The notes beneath the pieces are model-generated. The model was not told the origin of the DNA, made no database searches, and worked only from the letters and a program-made list of their open reading frames with translations. Source: Flammeovirga sp. OC4 (GTDB lineage Bacteria > Bacteroidota > Bacteroidia > Cytophagales > Flammeovirgaceae). From it: a DNA stretch of 64,000 nt. The stretch lies in assembly GCF_000812565.1 (NCBI RefSeq), contig NZ_JTAM01000019.1, forward strand, positions 62,001 through 126,000, read 5' to 3'. Positions 1 through 7,889 of the stretch are shown piece after piece (within the stretch, counting starts at the first letter, position 1; each line of letters begins with the position of its first letter). The translations under genes and the position numbers were made by a program.

Positions 1-276
1 AATAAAAAGCTTATCAAAAAAGTACTCAACAATACTACGGCAGGGGGAACTTGTATCAATGAAACGATTCTTCACATCAACAATCCAGAATTACCTTTTG
101 GTGGAGTCAACAATAGTGGAATTGGTAAGTCACATGGAAAGTTTGGTTTTGATGGGTTCTCAAATCAGCGTTCAGTATTAAAAAATAGAATAGGGATGAC
201 AACAATTAAAACGATTTATCCTCCTTATGGCAATCTAGCAAAGAAACTTACTGACTTTATGATTAAGTATTTTTAA
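1..276 (+). CDS. Aldehyde dehydrogenase, C-terminal part (cut by window start)
   Basis: The reading frame is open from the first base and ends at a TAA. The 91 visible residues match the C-terminal end of the aldehyde dehydrogenase superfamily, which oxidises aldehydes to carboxylates with NAD(P)+. The TTAGG-x-CINET stretch, the LPFGGVNNSG motif and the following HGK-x-GFDGFSNQRSV are the usual end of the catalytic and oligomerisation domains. The Pro-Pro-Tyr tail and short hydrophobic C-terminus resemble class 3 (fatty or aromatic aldehyde) enzymes. The catalytic Cys and the NAD-binding domain lie outside the window, so substrate cannot be judged. Confidence 0.85.
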   Translation, partial: NKKLIKKVLNNTTAGGTCINETILHINNPELPFGGVNNSGIGKSHGKFGFDGFSNQRSVLKNRIGMTTIKTIYPPYGNLAKKLTDFMIKYF

Positions 277-386
277 TTAGACTAATTCTATATTTTAACA
301 ACTCATTGTTAATAATATAAAAATATTGTAATATTAAAATTCGTAATGCAAACTAATTTTTTTAATATTTTTTATTTTTTAGAACG

Positions 387-683
387 ATGAAAAACTTTCT
401 TTTATCTACTGCCTTGTTATTTGTATCACTTTTTGCCTTAACAGGGTGTTTCGATGAAGATGATGTTACTCCAGAAGCAAACTGCTTTACTAGTTACACT
501 GAATATATCACAAAGCTTAGTGCTCAGGATGATGACTTGTGTGAACTATACACTGAGTACTTTACTTTCTTGGAAGAAAACAAAAGCTGTATCGCAGAAA
601 ATTCTAATGGTACACTTACTGAAGCAGACATCGACTTAGTATTACTTACTAAAGATATTCAAACAGCACTTTACTGTAACTAA
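387..683 (+). CDS. Small four-cysteine lipoprotein, function unknown
   Basis: The 98-residue product starts with a lysine and a hydrophobic stretch ending in LTGC, a good signal peptidase II lipobox, so it should be a lipoprotein. The acidic residues directly after the Cys fit export to the cell surface as described for Bacteroidota lipoproteins, which is inference. Apart from the lipidated Cys there are three more Cys, with one at the penultimate residue, so disulfides are possible. I recognise no domain. A hairpin terminator follows, so it is probably a single-gene unit. Confidence 0.7.
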   Translation: MKNFLLSTALLFVSLFALTGCFDEDDVTPEANCFTSYTEYITKLSAQDDDLCELYTEYFTFLEENKSCIAENSNGTLTEADIDLVLLTKDIQTALYCN

Positions 684-743
684 TTCTTTATTGAGAATAA
701 GTCGATAAATAACTCCGTTAGAGTTATTTTAAAAAGTATTTCA

Positions 744-781
744 AAGAGCTATCATAATTCATTTTATGGTAGCTTTTTTAT
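744..781 (+). terminator. Terminator after the small lipoprotein gene
   Basis: A 9-bp stem (747-755 with 766-774, one G-T pair) flanked by A and T runs ends transcription of the upstream lipoprotein gene. A weaker hairpin lies at 708-728. Beyond it, up to about 1040, I see only AT-rich sequence with no coding signal. Confidence 0.75.
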
Positions 782-1043
782 TACCCAAGCAATTTTTTCT
801 TAATTGAAGCCAAAAATGACCATAATCAGCTATTTTTTAACAACTTACACCTTTATACATTTGTAAAGTAAGCTATTGTAATTGAATTATTAATGGATTT
901 CATATTCAAATATTGTGTATTCTATCTATTAATAATTTAGAGGTATATTGATTCTACTTGTGCACTTAATGATTACTAATCATAGAATTTGTATACCCAC
1001 ATTAGTTTAAAATAAAATGTTTTTATTTAAATATTTTTTATCA

Positions 1044-1258
1044 ATGAAAACTATAATCAAACTTTTCTATTACTACTAACTTCCACACTTATCATTGGAT
1101 GTGGTCCATCATGCTATCAATGTGAATTGGATTCTGCTTCTACTGCAGGTATACAAATTCCAAAAACAACATTTTGCGAAGATCAAGCAAGTAGCGAAAA
1201 AATAAAAATGGCTAAGTCAGCTTGTTCTCAAGCAGGTGGTAAGTGGAAAAAACAATAG
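1044..1258 (+). pseudogene. Small Cys-rich lipoprotein gene with a 1-bp frameshift in the signal peptide
   Basis: The ATG at 1044 reads MKTIIKLF and then hits a stop after 11 codons. Adding one T to the four-T run at 1063-1066 would give a continuous 71-codon gene with a textbook lipoprotein signal: a Leu-rich core ending in LIIGC. The remaining frame runs without stops to the TAG at 1256-1258 and encodes a mature peptide with several Cys and a basic C-terminus. No start codon lies upstream in the second frame. It is either a true frameshift, a slippage-controlled gene or a sequencing error. It resembles the lipoprotein gene at 387 in size and Cys content but not in sequence. Confidence 0.6.
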
Positions 1259-1312
1259 TCACATGTATAATTGGTTACAGTGAAAACTGTTGCCTTTTTA
1301 AAATCAAATAAC

Positions 1313-2359
1313 ATGAAAATATTTTTATCACTCTTATTACTATTATTAGGAGTAAACTCATTTGCTCAAAAAATCAAAAAAATTGAAGATGCTTCGGTTA
1401 CTCTCTCATCTGGAAAAGAAATAAAAGTAGGAGATACTTTTTACTTTACTGAATATCCAAAAAGTAAAGCAAAATATGATTATGCTTTCGATGACAAAAA
1501 AGTAAGTTATAAAATGAGTAATCTTTATATAACTGAAACAAATAAACCTGCTTATGCAGGAAAGCCATTAAAAATAAAAGCATTTTTTAAAAAAGAAGAA
1601 GTTATATACTTCTCTTGTTGGCCATCTATTTTACCGTCTTATGTTGAAATTGAAAACGCTCTTGACGCTGGTGAAATTAGATTTGAAAATGAGCTAGACA
1701 AAATTCAAGCACCTGAAATTACTTCTACTTTTTTATCTGATAGTTTGATGTTTATGGAATATATACTACGCGAACCAGAAGTAACAGAGAATATGGCCAA
1801 AGAGTTTTTTGTGCGTTTCAATAGAGACAAATATAACTTCATTCGAGATGATGAATTCAAATACCATAAAGCTATTGCTCAATTTAAGAAAGAAGTAAAA
1901 GCAATGACTCCAAAGAGTCTCGAATATTATACAATTATGTCGAATACTTTTGGAAGATATGACTTTGATAAAGAAGGATTTCATTTTATAAATAAAAATT
2001 CAACTGGACTTACTTCAAGTTCATATAGCTCTGAAGGGCATAAATTAATACAGAATGATATGAATAAGGAGGGAGTAAAATTTACAAATATTGAAGTAAA
2101 ATTTACCAACCAAGATGATTTCAATTTCTTACCGTTGAGTGGAGACGCTGCTCAACTTTTTATTGCAGGTAGAAAAGATAATCTTGGAAATATAAATCGA
2201 AAAATTTATTTCGTAACTCATTTCAATGTAATAGAAATGGATACAAAAGGTGAGAAAAAATACTTCATCGCAGAAATAAACAAAATTGATGTTTACCAAG
2301 ATTTCTTTGGAAGGCAACTTTCTAAATATATGGGTACCATTGTAAAACCTACTAACTAA
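1313..2359 (+). CDS. Secreted protein of unknown function
   Basis: I choose the ATG at 1313 rather than 1271 because only there does the protein begin with a classical signal peptide, a Lys and a run of Leu ending near SFAQ. The 348-residue protein is rich in Lys, Phe and Tyr and looks like a soluble periplasmic or surface protein. An early segment reads like a beta-rich domain (ASVTLSSGKEIKVGDTFYF). I recognise no family. A terminator follows, so it appears to be a single-gene unit. Confidence 0.65.
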   Translation: MKIFLSLLLLLLGVNSFAQKIKKIEDASVTLSSGKEIKVGDTFYFTEYPKSKAKYDYAFDDKKVSYKMSNLYITETNKPAYAGKPLKIKAFFKKEEVIYFSCWPSILPSYVEIENALDAGEIRFENELDKIQAPEITSTFLSDSLMFMEYILREPEVTENMAKEFFVRFNRDKYNFIRDDEFKYHKAIAQFKKEVKAMTPKSLEYYTIMSNTFGRYDFDKEGFHFINKNSTGLTSSSYSSEGHKLIQNDMNKEGVKFTNIEVKFTNQDDFNFLPLSGDAAQLFIAGRKDNLGNINRKIYFVTHFNVIEMDTKGEKKYFIAEINKIDVYQDFFGRQLSKYMGTIVKPTN

Positions 2360-2378
2360 TAATTAAAAGTATTCATTG

Positions 2379-2415
2379 GAGCTACTATTAACCAAATAGT
2401 AGCTCTTAGATTTTG
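2379..2415 (+). terminator. Terminator after the secreted-protein gene
   Basis: A perfect 10-bp stem (2379-2388 with 2396-2405), a 7-base loop and a T-rich trailer lie 20 bases after the stop codon. Confidence 0.7.
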
Positions 2416-2542
2416 GGAACTAAGTATCAAATGGTATAAATTCTTAGAAAGAAAATTAATTACTATAAAGTATGATATTAAGAACCATATCAATTGACTA
2501 CTAATAGTTATTCTTCTTATTAAAAATATATAAGGATACTTT

Positions 2543-2866
2543 ATGAATAAAATTATTATTAATGCTCCTGATGAAGATCAACCAATAGTTTACAGAGCTA
2601 TATTCAAACACACTCCAGAGGATATTGAAATACATTCTCAAACAATTCCCAAAAAACCATTTTGGCTTTTTTGTGTAGTGAAATCAATTCGTTTTTATCA
2701 GAAATATTTATCTGAAAGATTAGGGAATCGGTGTGTATATAACCCAAGTTGTTCAAGGTATTCGGAAATGGCTTTTAGAAAAAAGGGATTCTATAAAGGA
2801 CTTATTCTTACAATTGATAGACTAAAGAGGTGTCAACCTCAAAATGGAGGAAATGATTTTTTATAA
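2543..2866 (+). CDS. yidD: YidD-family membrane protein insertion efficiency factor
   Basis: The 107-residue protein contains the YidD (haemolytic domain) signature: FYQKYLSE, then a Cys and NPSCSRYSEMA, then GFYKGL and a C-terminal RCQPQNGG. YidD helps YidC insert membrane proteins. This copy has about 35 extra N-terminal residues compared with the usual 70-85. It sits among accessory genes rather than in the rpmH-rnpA-yidC cluster. A divergent second copy is possible. Family assignment is firm; its role here is inferred. Confidence 0.85.
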   Translation: MNKIIINAPDEDQPIVYRAIFKHTPEDIEIHSQTIPKKPFWLFCVVKSIRFYQKYLSERLGNRCVYNPSCSRYSEMAFRKKGFYKGLILTIDRLKRCQPQNGGNDFL

Positions 2867-2884
2867 TTTAAACTAAATTTTATT

Positions 2885-3073
2885 ATGCAATACAAAGTTG
2901 AGGAAATTGGTGCTAGATTTTCGGATAAAGGTGTAACTGCTTTAGCTGATAGGTTTACAGCTAATGCTAATGATGGTTATAAATTTCATTCTGTAATTTC
3001 TGTTACCAAAACAGGATGTTTAGGTATTGGTGTTAGTGGTGTTACTTACCTAGCGGTTTATATTAAAGAATAA
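2885..3073 (+). CDS. Small DUF4177-like protein
   Basis: The 62-residue product begins 18 bases after yidD and is probably co-transcribed. Its layout (MQYKVEEIG, a middle helix, then GYKFHSVISV and a final TYLAVYIK) resembles DUF4177-type small proteins, whose function is unknown. The resemblance is by eye only. No signal peptide is present, so it should be cytoplasmic. Confidence 0.5.
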   Translation: MQYKVEEIGARFSDKGVTALADRFTANANDGYKFHSVISVTKTGCLGIGVSGVTYLAVYIKE

Positions 3074-3080
3074 TGCTTTC

Positions 3081-3138
3081 ATATGCGATCCTTAAAAATA
3101 ATAAATGTAGAATAAGGATCGTATATCTAATCATTTTT
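3081..3138 (+). terminator. Terminator-like hairpin after the yidD unit
   Basis: A 14-bp stem (3081-3094 with 3113-3126, one G-T pair) with an 18-base loop lies just after the small gene. The T tract is imperfect. The rest of the gap up to 3408 shows only AT-rich sequence. Confidence 0.55.
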
Positions 3139-3408
3139 GTCATATTTTAAAACCTGTCTACGTCCTCATTATAAACACCTTTTAGATACAAAAAAAAGAA
3201 ATAAAGTTAGAAAATGACTAGATGTAGTTATTGATATTAATTTGAAATTTAATCAGATTTGTTTAAACAAAAAGGTGTACAATTATTAAAATATGATAAT
3301 AACATAATTCACTTCATTACTATTTATGGATAGTTAATTACAGTATAAAGAGTGTTTAATGAATTTTAATATTTTTAGTAGTGGCTTTACTATTTTTACC
3401 GATTTATC

Positions 3409-3975
3409 ATGCAAACAAAATTATCAACTCTTTTATGGAATAGAAGTAATAATTTAAATTTTAATAGGTTAGTTGAAATATCTGTGAAATGTGTTTTCGA
3501 TATTATTGGAAATTATGAAGAACATGATTTAAAAATTAATACTAACGAATTAGAATTTATCGATTTCATTCAATCTAACAAAGAACATTACTCTTATATT
3601 AGTGAATTAGAATTAGCTAAAACTGGAAAGAAAACGTTCTTATTTCATTTGCTTAAAAAAGAAGATTTTATATTATCCAAATGCTTACTTATTGATAATT
3701 CATTTTCGATATTTATCAATAAAACTGTACAAGATCAATACTTCATCGAGGAAAATTTCAGTAAATTCAATACTCTTTCAAAAAGAGAAAGTAGCATTTT
3801 AGAATTTATTTGCGAAGGAAAAACAAATAATGAAATAAGTGTTGTTCTAAGTATTAGTAAGTACACTGTCGAAAATCACCGGAAGAGTATAATAAAGAAA
3901 TTGGATACGAACTACCTTTATCCATTTCATATCTTTTTTCACCTTGAAAAAGAAAACACTATAATCTATAAATAA
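3409..3975 (+). CDS. LuxR-type (GerE HTH) transcriptional regulator
   Basis: The 188-residue protein ends in a LuxR/GerE helix-turn-helix. The pattern LSKRESSILEFICEGKTNNEI followed by LSISKYTVENHRKSIIKKL covers roughly residues 124-165, with the recognition helix in TVENHRKSI. The N-terminal 115 residues are not a recognisable receiver domain: no phospho-acceptor pocket is seen. It is therefore likely a ligand- or partner-controlled regulator. A decayed copy of its last 25 codons lies at 4584-4678, which points to a local duplication. Confidence 0.8.
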   Translation: MQTKLSTLLWNRSNNLNFNRLVEISVKCVFDIIGNYEEHDLKINTNELEFIDFIQSNKEHYSYISELELAKTGKKTFLFHLLKKEDFILSKCLLIDNSFSIFINKTVQDQYFIEENFSKFNTLSKRESSILEFICEGKTNNEISVVLSISKYTVENHRKSIIKKLDTNYLYPFHIFFHLEKENTIIYK

Positions 3976-4087
3976 TTTTAGCTTTTCTAAAATGAGTTAC
4001 ATCTGAAACTAAAATATGGTATTAAACATTCAAAGTAGAAGGAAATCACTAACAAACTAATTATGTTCTTAATCAAAATATATTAAT

Positions 4088-4582
4088 ATGGATTTATTTG
4101 ACAGATCTGGTAGAAAAGTTGGAAGTGTTAATGAATATGGCGGCGGTGGAGGTGGTATTGTTTTAATTATTTTGATCATAGGTTGGATGATATTATGGTT
4201 TGATAGATTAGATAATTATGCTGAAAAATTATTTCTTAAGTGGGAATCATGGGCTACACCTTATTATGAAGTTACTGCTATTTACGTTTTTTGTTGGGGT
4301 TATCTATCTAATATTACAAATAATATTATTCAATTCATTTTAAATTTAACTCCATATCCTAATTTAAATGAAGTACTTAGTTGGGTTTTTATTTTTTTAA
4401 TTGGATTAATGTTTCTAATAGGGTATATCAAAACTGGAAAAAAAGGAATTAAATGGTCTTTATTTATTATATCATTACCATTAATAGGAGGAATGAGCTA
4501 TCTAACCGGAGTTTTCATTTTAGATATCATTATATCTCTGTATGAATGGTGTCTTTGGCTTTTCGAAACAAACCCTTCATAA
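4088..4582 (+). CDS. Membrane protein of unknown function
   Basis: The 164-residue protein has a short polar N-terminus with a run of six Gly at residues 19-24, then four likely membrane helices (about 24-40, 63-85, 95-115 and 120-150). The Gly run before the first helix is unusual. No family is recognised. It stands between an intact LuxR-type gene and the remnant of another, so it may have been inserted with, or into, a duplicated regulator locus. Confidence 0.6.
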   Translation: MDLFDRSGRKVGSVNEYGGGGGGIVLIILIIGWMILWFDRLDNYAEKLFLKWESWATPYYEVTAIYVFCWGYLSNITNNIIQFILNLTPYPNLNEVLSWVFIFLIGLMFLIGYIKTGKKGIKWSLFIISLPLIGGMSYLTGVFILDIIISLYEWCLWLFETNPS

Positions 4583-4583
4583 T

Positions 4584-4678
4584 AGTATATAAATAAATTG
4601 GATCCGAATTCCCTCTATTCATTTCATATTTCCTTTCAATTAGAAAGTAAAAACGCTACATCACCCAAGATAATATAG
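4584..4678 (+). pseudogene. Remnant of a LuxR-type gene C-terminus
   Basis: Starting just after the membrane-protein stop, this stretch reads KLDPNSLYSFHISFQLESKN in the frame from 4595. The intact LuxR protein ends KLDTNYLYPFHIFFHLEKEN. At the DNA level about three quarters of the bases agree over some 63 positions, and similarity extends a few bases upstream with a one-base gap (AGTATA to ATTGGAT). There is no start, no HTH and no intact frame upstream, so this is a decayed 3' end. Its tail also forms the hairpin terminator shared with the convergent gene. Confidence 0.7.
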
Positions 4679-4686
4679 CGTTTTAA
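4650..4686 (-). terminator. Terminator of the DUF418 gene, inside the LuxR remnant
   Basis: A perfect 9-bp stem (4650-4658 with 4676-4684) flanked by A and T runs lies five bases past the stop of the minus-strand DUF418 gene. It could work in both directions. Confidence 0.75.
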
Positions 4687-4690
4687 TGTA

Positions 4691-5881
4691 TTATTTCAGC
4701 CAAGTCAACTTATGCCATAACATTTCAAAAGGGCCTTGTTTGTAATGCTTCAACCAAAGTTGACACATTCTTATTTGAGCAATCAAAAAGATAAAACCAA
4801 TTAACAAACTAAAAGCCACTCCGCATGTATCTGCCAAATGAAATCCGTATCCAAAATATAAAATACCTCCAATAATTGACTGTACGATATAGTTTGTCAT
4901 ACTCATCTTGCCATAGGTTTGTAAAGGTCTACAAAGTCTTTTTACTGTATCTGACTTATAAATTAGGATAATGAAAGAGATCCATATCAGTGTAAAACTA
5001 AACTTCCACCACATATCAAAAGCAGTTCCTATTGTTCTTTTGATAACTTCAGTTTGATCTCCTCCCATAAAGTGCACTTTAAGGAAATACAATGGAATCA
5101 TTACTGCAAATGAAACGGCCAATACATTTTTCCATTTATTGTAATGTTCAGATTTAAATGCTCCTACTTTTCCTAACCAGAAACCAAATATAAATAAGCC
5201 CATAGTTTGAATAGCCCTACCACATTCTATAGCCCAGAGTAATGAAAACTGTTGTCCATAAGTGATATTTCCCCATAGCGTTTCTAAGAAGTTTCCTTCT
5301 TTGATAATGTCCATAGACGCCTTCCATGGTGCTGCAAACATTCTCACTGCAGGTGTATATTCAGGATTAAAAATAGAGTAGACGTAATGTAATAAATCAG
5401 TGGGTTGTAATAAGAAAAAGAAAGCTCCAAAAAGTAATGCCTTATTACTCCATTTTCTGACAAAGAATAAAATGACACCCGTCAAAGCATAAAGCATTAA
5501 TACTTCTCCAGGAAAGAAAGTGGCATTAATCAATGCAAAAAAGGTAAGAGTAAAGAGACGCCATAAGTATCGAGGTCCAAAGTCTTTTCCTGCTTTCGTC
5601 TGTTTGTTATTCATCAAATAAAAAGTGAACCCAAACAAAATAGCAAAGATTGAATATGTCTTCCCTCCAAAAAGAAAAAAAGTAAGATTAAACACTCCTG
5701 TATTAAGTGTATTTAACCAATCTGGATTTAATGCTTTATCAGGATAATGGTAATAGTTGAAATGCTCAATATTATGAATTAACATAATTGCCGCTACAGC
5801 ATATCCTCTCAAGACATCAATTACATCAATCCTTGATGTAGAAGCTTTGGAGAAAGGTTGGTTTGTTAAAATAGGTTCCAT
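4691..5881 (-). CDS. DUF418 family membrane protein
   Basis: The 396-residue protein has about ten hydrophobic segments. Near the start it carries the motif RIDVIDVLRGYAVAAIMLIHN, close to heparan-alpha-glucosaminide acetyltransferase and acyltransferase-3-like families. It ends with the DUF418 signature YGKMSMTNYIVQSIIG and a final GPFEMLWHKLTW. Members are predicted inner-membrane proteins, possibly acyl transferases or carriers, but the biochemical role is unproven. It is monocistronic, with terminators on both sides. Confidence 0.85.
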   Translation of the reverse strand: MEPILTNQPFSKASTSRIDVIDVLRGYAVAAIMLIHNIEHFNYYHYPDKALNPDWLNTLNTGVFNLTFFLFGGKTYSIFAILFGFTFYLMNNKQTKAGKDFGPRYLWRLFTLTFFALINATFFPGEVLMLYALTGVILFFVRKWSNKALLFGAFFFLLQPTDLLHYVYSIFNPEYTPAVRMFAAPWKASMDIIKEGNFLETLWGNITYGQQFSLLWAIECGRAIQTMGLFIFGFWLGKVGAFKSEHYNKWKNVLAVSFAVMIPLYFLKVHFMGGDQTEVIKRTIGTAFDMWWKFSFTLIWISFIILIYKSDTVKRLCRPLQTYGKMSMTNYIVQSIIGGILYFGYGFHLADTCGVAFSLLIGFIFLIAQIRMCQLWLKHYKQGPFEMLWHKLTWLK

Positions 5882-5957
5882 AAAGATTTAGTCATAAAAT
5901 TGTCGTTTTTCAAAAGTAAAAAATACACTAATAAATATTGATGATATAGGTTAATGC

Positions 5958-5997
5958 AAAAAAATACCCCAGCTATCAAAAATGATAACCGGGGTAA
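5958..5997 (-). terminator. Terminator of the DUF4493-like lipoprotein unit
   Basis: The stem (5965-5978 with 5983-5996) has two mismatches and a CCCC/GGGG core, and is followed on the minus strand by seven T. It ends the two-gene unit that starts near 7690. Confidence 0.75.
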
Positions 5998-6064
5998 ATC
6001 AATAGGTCAAGATCTTATACAAGATCCACCATCACTAACATAAACATCAACCTTACTTTTCTTT

Positions 6065-7231
6065 TTAATAGCTTAATTCATCAATCGTAAAGCTTACTTC
6101 TTCTCTGTTCTCAGACCATCCAATTCTTACGATGAAATTGCAATTTAGCCTTACTCCATCTGCCCAAGTAGTATGTACTGTATAAGCTTTATGAGTAGTT
6201 ACATATTGTTCCCACGAATCAGCAATCTTATCTCCTTTTGTATCTCTTATGGATTTATCAGTAAACATAGATACCTTCACTATATTTTTATTCTCATCTT
6301 TTAGATAAATAGACATATGAATTTCATCTGTAGAAGATGACGCAGAAAAAGTAGGATTAATCTCTTCAACAAAAATTTCATCATTCTTATTTAATCCTGT
6401 TACTCCGTAAGCCCATACTTGATGCGAGTCATCTTCTCTTCTTGCTACTGATGTACCACTTACTGCACCTGAAAAAGGATCAATAACTAAATCTTTTACT
6501 CCATCAACAATTTCTACAACTGGTGAAGTGGGTTCAGTAATTGGTTTGGTGATAGGTATTCCATCAAATCCAGGATCGATAATGATACTACCATCAGTAG
6601 TAAAGTTGACAGAGTAAGTATACTGTTTGTCTGCTTTTGCATTTTCTAATTCTACCCCTGCATAACCTCTCACTGTATTGATGACAATATTATGTGATTC
6701 ATTGGCTTGAACATAAGCATAGAAGTTTGGATATTTCTCATCACTGTCTGGCAAAAGTTCAAAATCACCAATTCTTGATTCAGTAACTTCATCTTCTGCA
6801 CCATCTACCAAGACATATGCAAATTGTTTATTTTGCATACGAACAGTCACTGATTCGGTAACATTTGTTCCTTGAGCTTCACCAATTAAATAATACTTTT
6901 CTGATACTGTTTCATATGAATTAATATGTGAAATAGTGATAGAGAAATCCCCAACTACATTATCAACAACTACTGTAGTATCAAGTAAAGAAAATTCTTC
7001 AGTAGAGTATTTCTCTCCATTTTCATCTTTTACAAGAATAGAATAACCATGATACTCTAATCCCTCTTGTGGATCTCTATCACTCTTTGTCATTGGAGTA
7101 ATTTGTTCTTCAATGACAGGTCTAATTGTGATGACACGACCTTCTTTTACAGGTTCTTCAATTGAATCATTCTTTTCGTTACATGAAAAGAATAAGAATA
7201 ACGATAAGATTGGTAGTAAAACTTTTTTCAT
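6065..7231 (-). CDS. Surface lipoprotein, Ig/fimbrillin-like, function unknown
   Basis: I place the start at 7231, ten codons inside the longest frame, because the protein then begins MKKVLLPILSLF and reaches FFSC, a good lipobox followed by acidic residues. The 388-residue product is beta-rich, with repeated Val/Thr/Tyr strands and Asp/Glu loops. The layout (lipobox, short linker, TMTKSD-like segment, then beta domains) resembles DUF4493 or fimbrillin-type surface proteins of Bacteroidota, but I am not sure of the family. It lies 55 bases after the 7286-7648 gene and is likely co-transcribed. Confidence 0.6.
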   Translation of the reverse strand: MKKVLLPILSLFLFFSCNEKNDSIEEPVKEGRVITIRPVIEEQITPMTKSDRDPQEGLEYHGYSILVKDENGEKYSTEEFSLLDTTVVVDNVVGDFSITISHINSYETVSEKYYLIGEAQGTNVTESVTVRMQNKQFAYVLVDGAEDEVTESRIGDFELLPDSDEKYPNFYAYVQANESHNIVINTVRGYAGVELENAKADKQYTYSVNFTTDGSIIIDPGFDGIPITKPITEPTSPVVEIVDGVKDLVIDPFSGAVSGTSVARREDDSHQVWAYGVTGLNKNDEIFVEEINPTFSASSSTDEIHMSIYLKDENKNIVKVSMFTDKSIRDTKGDKIADSWEQYVTTHKAYTVHTTWADGVRLNCNFIVRIGWSENREEVSFTIDELSY

Positions 7232-7285
7232 TTTAATATTTACTTTAATAATTAGAAACAATGTTACTTTTTAATTTAAAATTTT

Positions 7286-7648
7286 TTATCTCAAAAATTT
7301 AGCTCTGGCAATAGTCCCTTTAGACTCTTTATTGACTTCACTCAACCAGATTTTTGCTTGATCATCTGTTGAAAGGCAATCATTTTTATGAATAAAGTTG
7401 ACCGAACCAGAGTTGTACAGGTCAAATACAGCTACTGCTCCACAATACTGTACTAAGACATATCTTGTTTTATTTTGATATTGATCTCTAAAAGATAGGT
7501 CAGGATCAATTCTTGAAAGAATGCCCATTTTATCTAAATATGCCTCTACTCTTCCATCAAAAAGATTGATGTTTTTTGGTTCTGTTTCTTCAGAGAATGA
7601 AACAAATGAGATAGTGATTAATACGATAGATAATAAAAGATTTTTCAT
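7286..7648 (-). CDS. Small secreted protein of unknown function
   Basis: The start at 7648 gives a signal peptide (MKNLLLSIVLITISFVSFS); the longer frame from 7714 runs through a promoter-like block and is unlikely. The 120-residue product has two Cys in the mature part (within VLVQYCGAVAV and KNDCLS), which could pair. No family is recognised. It is the first gene of a two-gene unit with the lipoprotein gene downstream. Its promoter region is almost the same as that of a putative small RNA at 9.7 kb. Confidence 0.6.
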   Translation of the reverse strand: MKNLLLSIVLITISFVSFSEETEPKNINLFDGRVEAYLDKMGILSRIDPDLSFRDQYQNKTRYVLVQYCGAVAVFDLYNSGSVNFIHKNDCLSTDDQAKIWLSEVNKESKGTIARAKFLR

Positions 7649-7687
7649 TTTCGATCTATTTTTAGTTGATTGATTTTCATGATACAG

Positions 7688-7755
7688 TACAAATATACGA
7701 CGAAAAAGAAACAATGTTACTTTTATAGAGTTAATAGATATTATGTAACCATTTT
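7688..7755 (-). promoter_or_regulatory. Promoter block, copy 1 of a 68-bp repeat
   Basis: Read on the minus strand, this block contains TATATTTG (7697 to 7690), a full match to the Bacteroidota -7 element TAnnTTTG, about 40 bases before the chosen start at 7648. I see no clean -33 TTTG; instead GTAACATTGTTTC lies upstream. The whole block is repeated with few changes at 9712-9779, and part of it (AGAAACAATGTTACTTTT) again at 7254-7271. Confidence 0.6.
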
Positions 7756-7792
7756 AGCTCGTGTTACAGAAATGGGAAACTGACCATCAGAT

Positions 7793-7834
7793 AAAAAAAA
7801 TGGACATTCTCTATTATAAGAGGTGTCCATTTTT
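7793..7834 (-). terminator. Terminator of the tandem-repeat lipoprotein gene
   Basis: An 11-bp stem (7796-7806 with 7824-7834) plus an inner CTCT/AGAG pairing lies between two minus-strand units. A and T runs flank it on both sides. Confidence 0.75.
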
Positions 7835-7889
7835 AATATCAATTGGGCATATTTTTTAAGTTCCTTTTTAATAATTTGGAGTGATAAAA

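Noticed and set aside
1271-1312. Upstream start for the secreted protein
   Set aside because: The extra 14 residues would hide the signal peptide at the N-terminus; the same reason moved the starts of the 6065-7231, 7286-7648 and nusB genes.
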